Part shown: positions 6,535 through 7,519 of the stretch, piece by piece
Position numbering within the stretch: position 1 is the first letter of the stretch
Layout of the letters: each line of letters begins with the position of its first letter
NCBI GenBank assembly: GCA_944390505.1
Contig: CALXQF010000064.1
Span: forward strand, 1-7,519
DNA from: an uncultured Clostridia bacterium
Lineage (GTDB): Bacteria; Bacillota; Clostridia; TANB77; CAG-508
Direction: 5' to 3'
Length of the DNA stretch: 7,519 bases
The notes under the pieces: model-generated
The model's input: only the letters and a program-made list of their open reading frames with translations
What the model was told of the DNA's origin: nothing
Database searches by the model: none
Made by a program: the position numbers and the translations under genes

Positions 6535-7519
6535 ATGTTTAAGTATGGACAAGATATAGGAATTGACTTAGGAACAGCGACGGTTATTGCTTATGCAAAA
6601 GGAAAAGGGATTGTTTTAAGAGAACCTTCTGTAGTAGCAGTAGACAGCAATACAGGGGATGTATTAGCTGTGGGAAAAGAAGCTAGAAGGATGCTTGGAA
6701 GAACACCAGGAAACATTGTAGCTACTAGACCATTAAGAGATGGAGTAATTTCGAATTACACTGTAACAGAAAAAATGTTGAAATATTTCATTAATAGAGT
6801 ATGTGGCAGATTTATTTTTGCTCCTAGAATTATGATATGTATCCCTTCACAAGTAACAGAAGTAGAAAAAAAGGCTGTTATTGATGCTGCATCTCAAGCA
6901 GGAGCAAGAAAGGTATATTTAATTGAAGAACCAATTGCAGCAGCAATTGGTGCTGGAATCGATATTGCAAAACCTTGTGGAAATATGGTAGTAGATATTG
7001 GCGGAGGAACAACAGATATTGCTGTTATTTCGCTTGGTGGATCAGTAGTAAGCTCTTCTTTAAAAGTTGCAGGAGACAAATTTGATGAAGCTATTGTTAA
7101 GTACATAAAAAGAAAACACAATATTATGATAGGAGAAAGAACAGCAGAAGATTTAAAGATTAATGTTGGTTGTGTATATCCCAAAATACAAGATACTGAA
7201 ATGGAAATAAGGGGAAGAGACTTAGTAACAGGACTTCCAAAAAATGTTACAATTCATTCAAGCGAAATGTTAGAAGCACTTATTGAGCCTGCTATGATGA
7301 TTGTAGATAGTGTGCATTCAGTATTAGAAAAAACACCACCAGAGCTTGCAGCAGACATAAGCGATAGAGGTATATACATGACTGGTGGAGGATGTTTAAT
7401 AGATGGACTAGATAAATTATTACAATCTAAAACTGGAATAAATGTAATGATTGCACAAGATGCTATATCTTGTGTGGCATTGGGAACAGGTAAAGCATTA
7501 GATAATTTAGATACATTAG
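6535..7519 (+). CDS. mreB: Rod shape-determining protein MreB (actin homologue), 3' partial
   Basis: Bacterial actin that forms membrane-bound filaments guiding lateral cell-wall synthesis. The frame is open from the ATG at 6535 to the window edge: 328 codons plus one base, close to the normal 330-345. The ATG at 6535 is chosen because AAAGGA ends 9 bases upstream; the in-frame ATG at 6529 is only 3 bases away. The start MFKYGQDIGIDLGTAT carries the phosphate-1 loop with Asp11, the segment IEEP is at 130-133, the phosphate-2 loop DIGGGTTD is at 154-161 and the adenosine motif TGGG is at 283-286. The closing CVALGTGKAL is the usual C-terminal signature. VIDAASQAGAR and IEEPIAAAIGA are closer to MreB than to the paralogue Mbl, although MFxxGxDIGIDLGT also occurs in Mbl. 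It has its own promoter; mreC and mreD are expected to follow outside the window. Confidence 0.95.
   Translation, partial: MFKYGQDIGIDLGTATVIAYAKGKGIVLREPSVVAVDSNTGDVLAVGKEARRMLGRTPGNIVATRPLRDGVISNYTVTEKMLKYFINRVCGRFIFAPRIMICIPSQVTEVEKKAVIDAASQAGARKVYLIEEPIAAAIGAGIDIAKPCGNMVVDIGGGTTDIAVISLGGSVVSSSLKVAGDKFDEAIVKYIKRKHNIMIGERTAEDLKINVGCVYPKIQDTEMEIRGRDLVTGLPKNVTIHSSEMLEALIEPAMMIVDSVHSVLEKTPPELAADISDRGIYMTGGGCLIDGLDKLLQSKTGINVMIAQDAISCVALGTGKALDNLDTL

Noticed and set aside
6894..7184. 96-codon minus-strand reading frame inside mreB
   Set aside because: It is the complement of conserved MreB coding sequence; no supporting signals were seen.
7202..7519. Possible frameshift or truncation of mreB
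   Set aside because: The frame stays open and matches the family to the C-terminal CVALGTGKAL signature; the lack of a stop is due to the window edge only.

Overview
The window is AT-rich DNA (roughly one third G+C by eye) with seven protein-coding genes, all on the plus strand. Codon use is strongly A/T-ending (AGA for Arg, TTA for Leu), Shine-Dalgarno sites are purine-rich, promoters are sigma-A-like and there are several intrinsic terminators. This, together with a Firmicutes-style LexA, an MreB and a thioredoxin reductase of the NADPH-independent type known from clostridia, points to a low-GC anaerobic Firmicute, most likely a member of Clostridia. The exact genus cannot be read from the sequence. 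No RNA genes, CRISPR arrays, insertion sequences or phage genes were seen.

Layout: (1) 1-2633, a P-type Ca2+ ATPase cut at its 5' end by the window edge. (2) 2645-2712, an inverted repeat that surrounds a likely promoter and covers the ribosome binding site of the next gene. (3) 2721-3650, a membrane-anchored NodB-family polysaccharide/peptidoglycan deacetylase. (4) 3790-4635 and 4654-4962, a two-gene redox operon: a flavoprotein thioredoxin reductase without the NADPH-binding motifs, and a classical thioredoxin. (5) 4968-5020, a long terminator hairpin whose 3' arm also carries the -35 box of the lexA promoter. (6) 5098-5760, lexA with a TTG start, followed without a visible terminator by 5837-6355, a small two-segment membrane protein with an FxLYD-like outer domain. 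(7) 6401-6446, a very strong terminator, then a near-consensus promoter and mreB (6535 to the right edge, lacking only its last few codons).

Functional reading: the genes are mostly core housekeeping functions (Ca2+ export, cell wall modification, thiol redox, SOS control, cell shape). The clear transcription units are trxB-like+trxA, lexA+membrane protein, and mreB onward. The most informative points are the reductase, which probably takes electrons from ferredoxin or another non-NADPH donor; the overlapping terminator/promoter between trxA and lexA; the lack of a recognisable Bacillus-type SOS box at lexA; and the inverted repeat that could hide the deacetylase ribosome binding site in read-through transcripts. 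I found no convincing wholly new multi-gene system; this looks like an ordinary chromosomal core region with a few interesting details.
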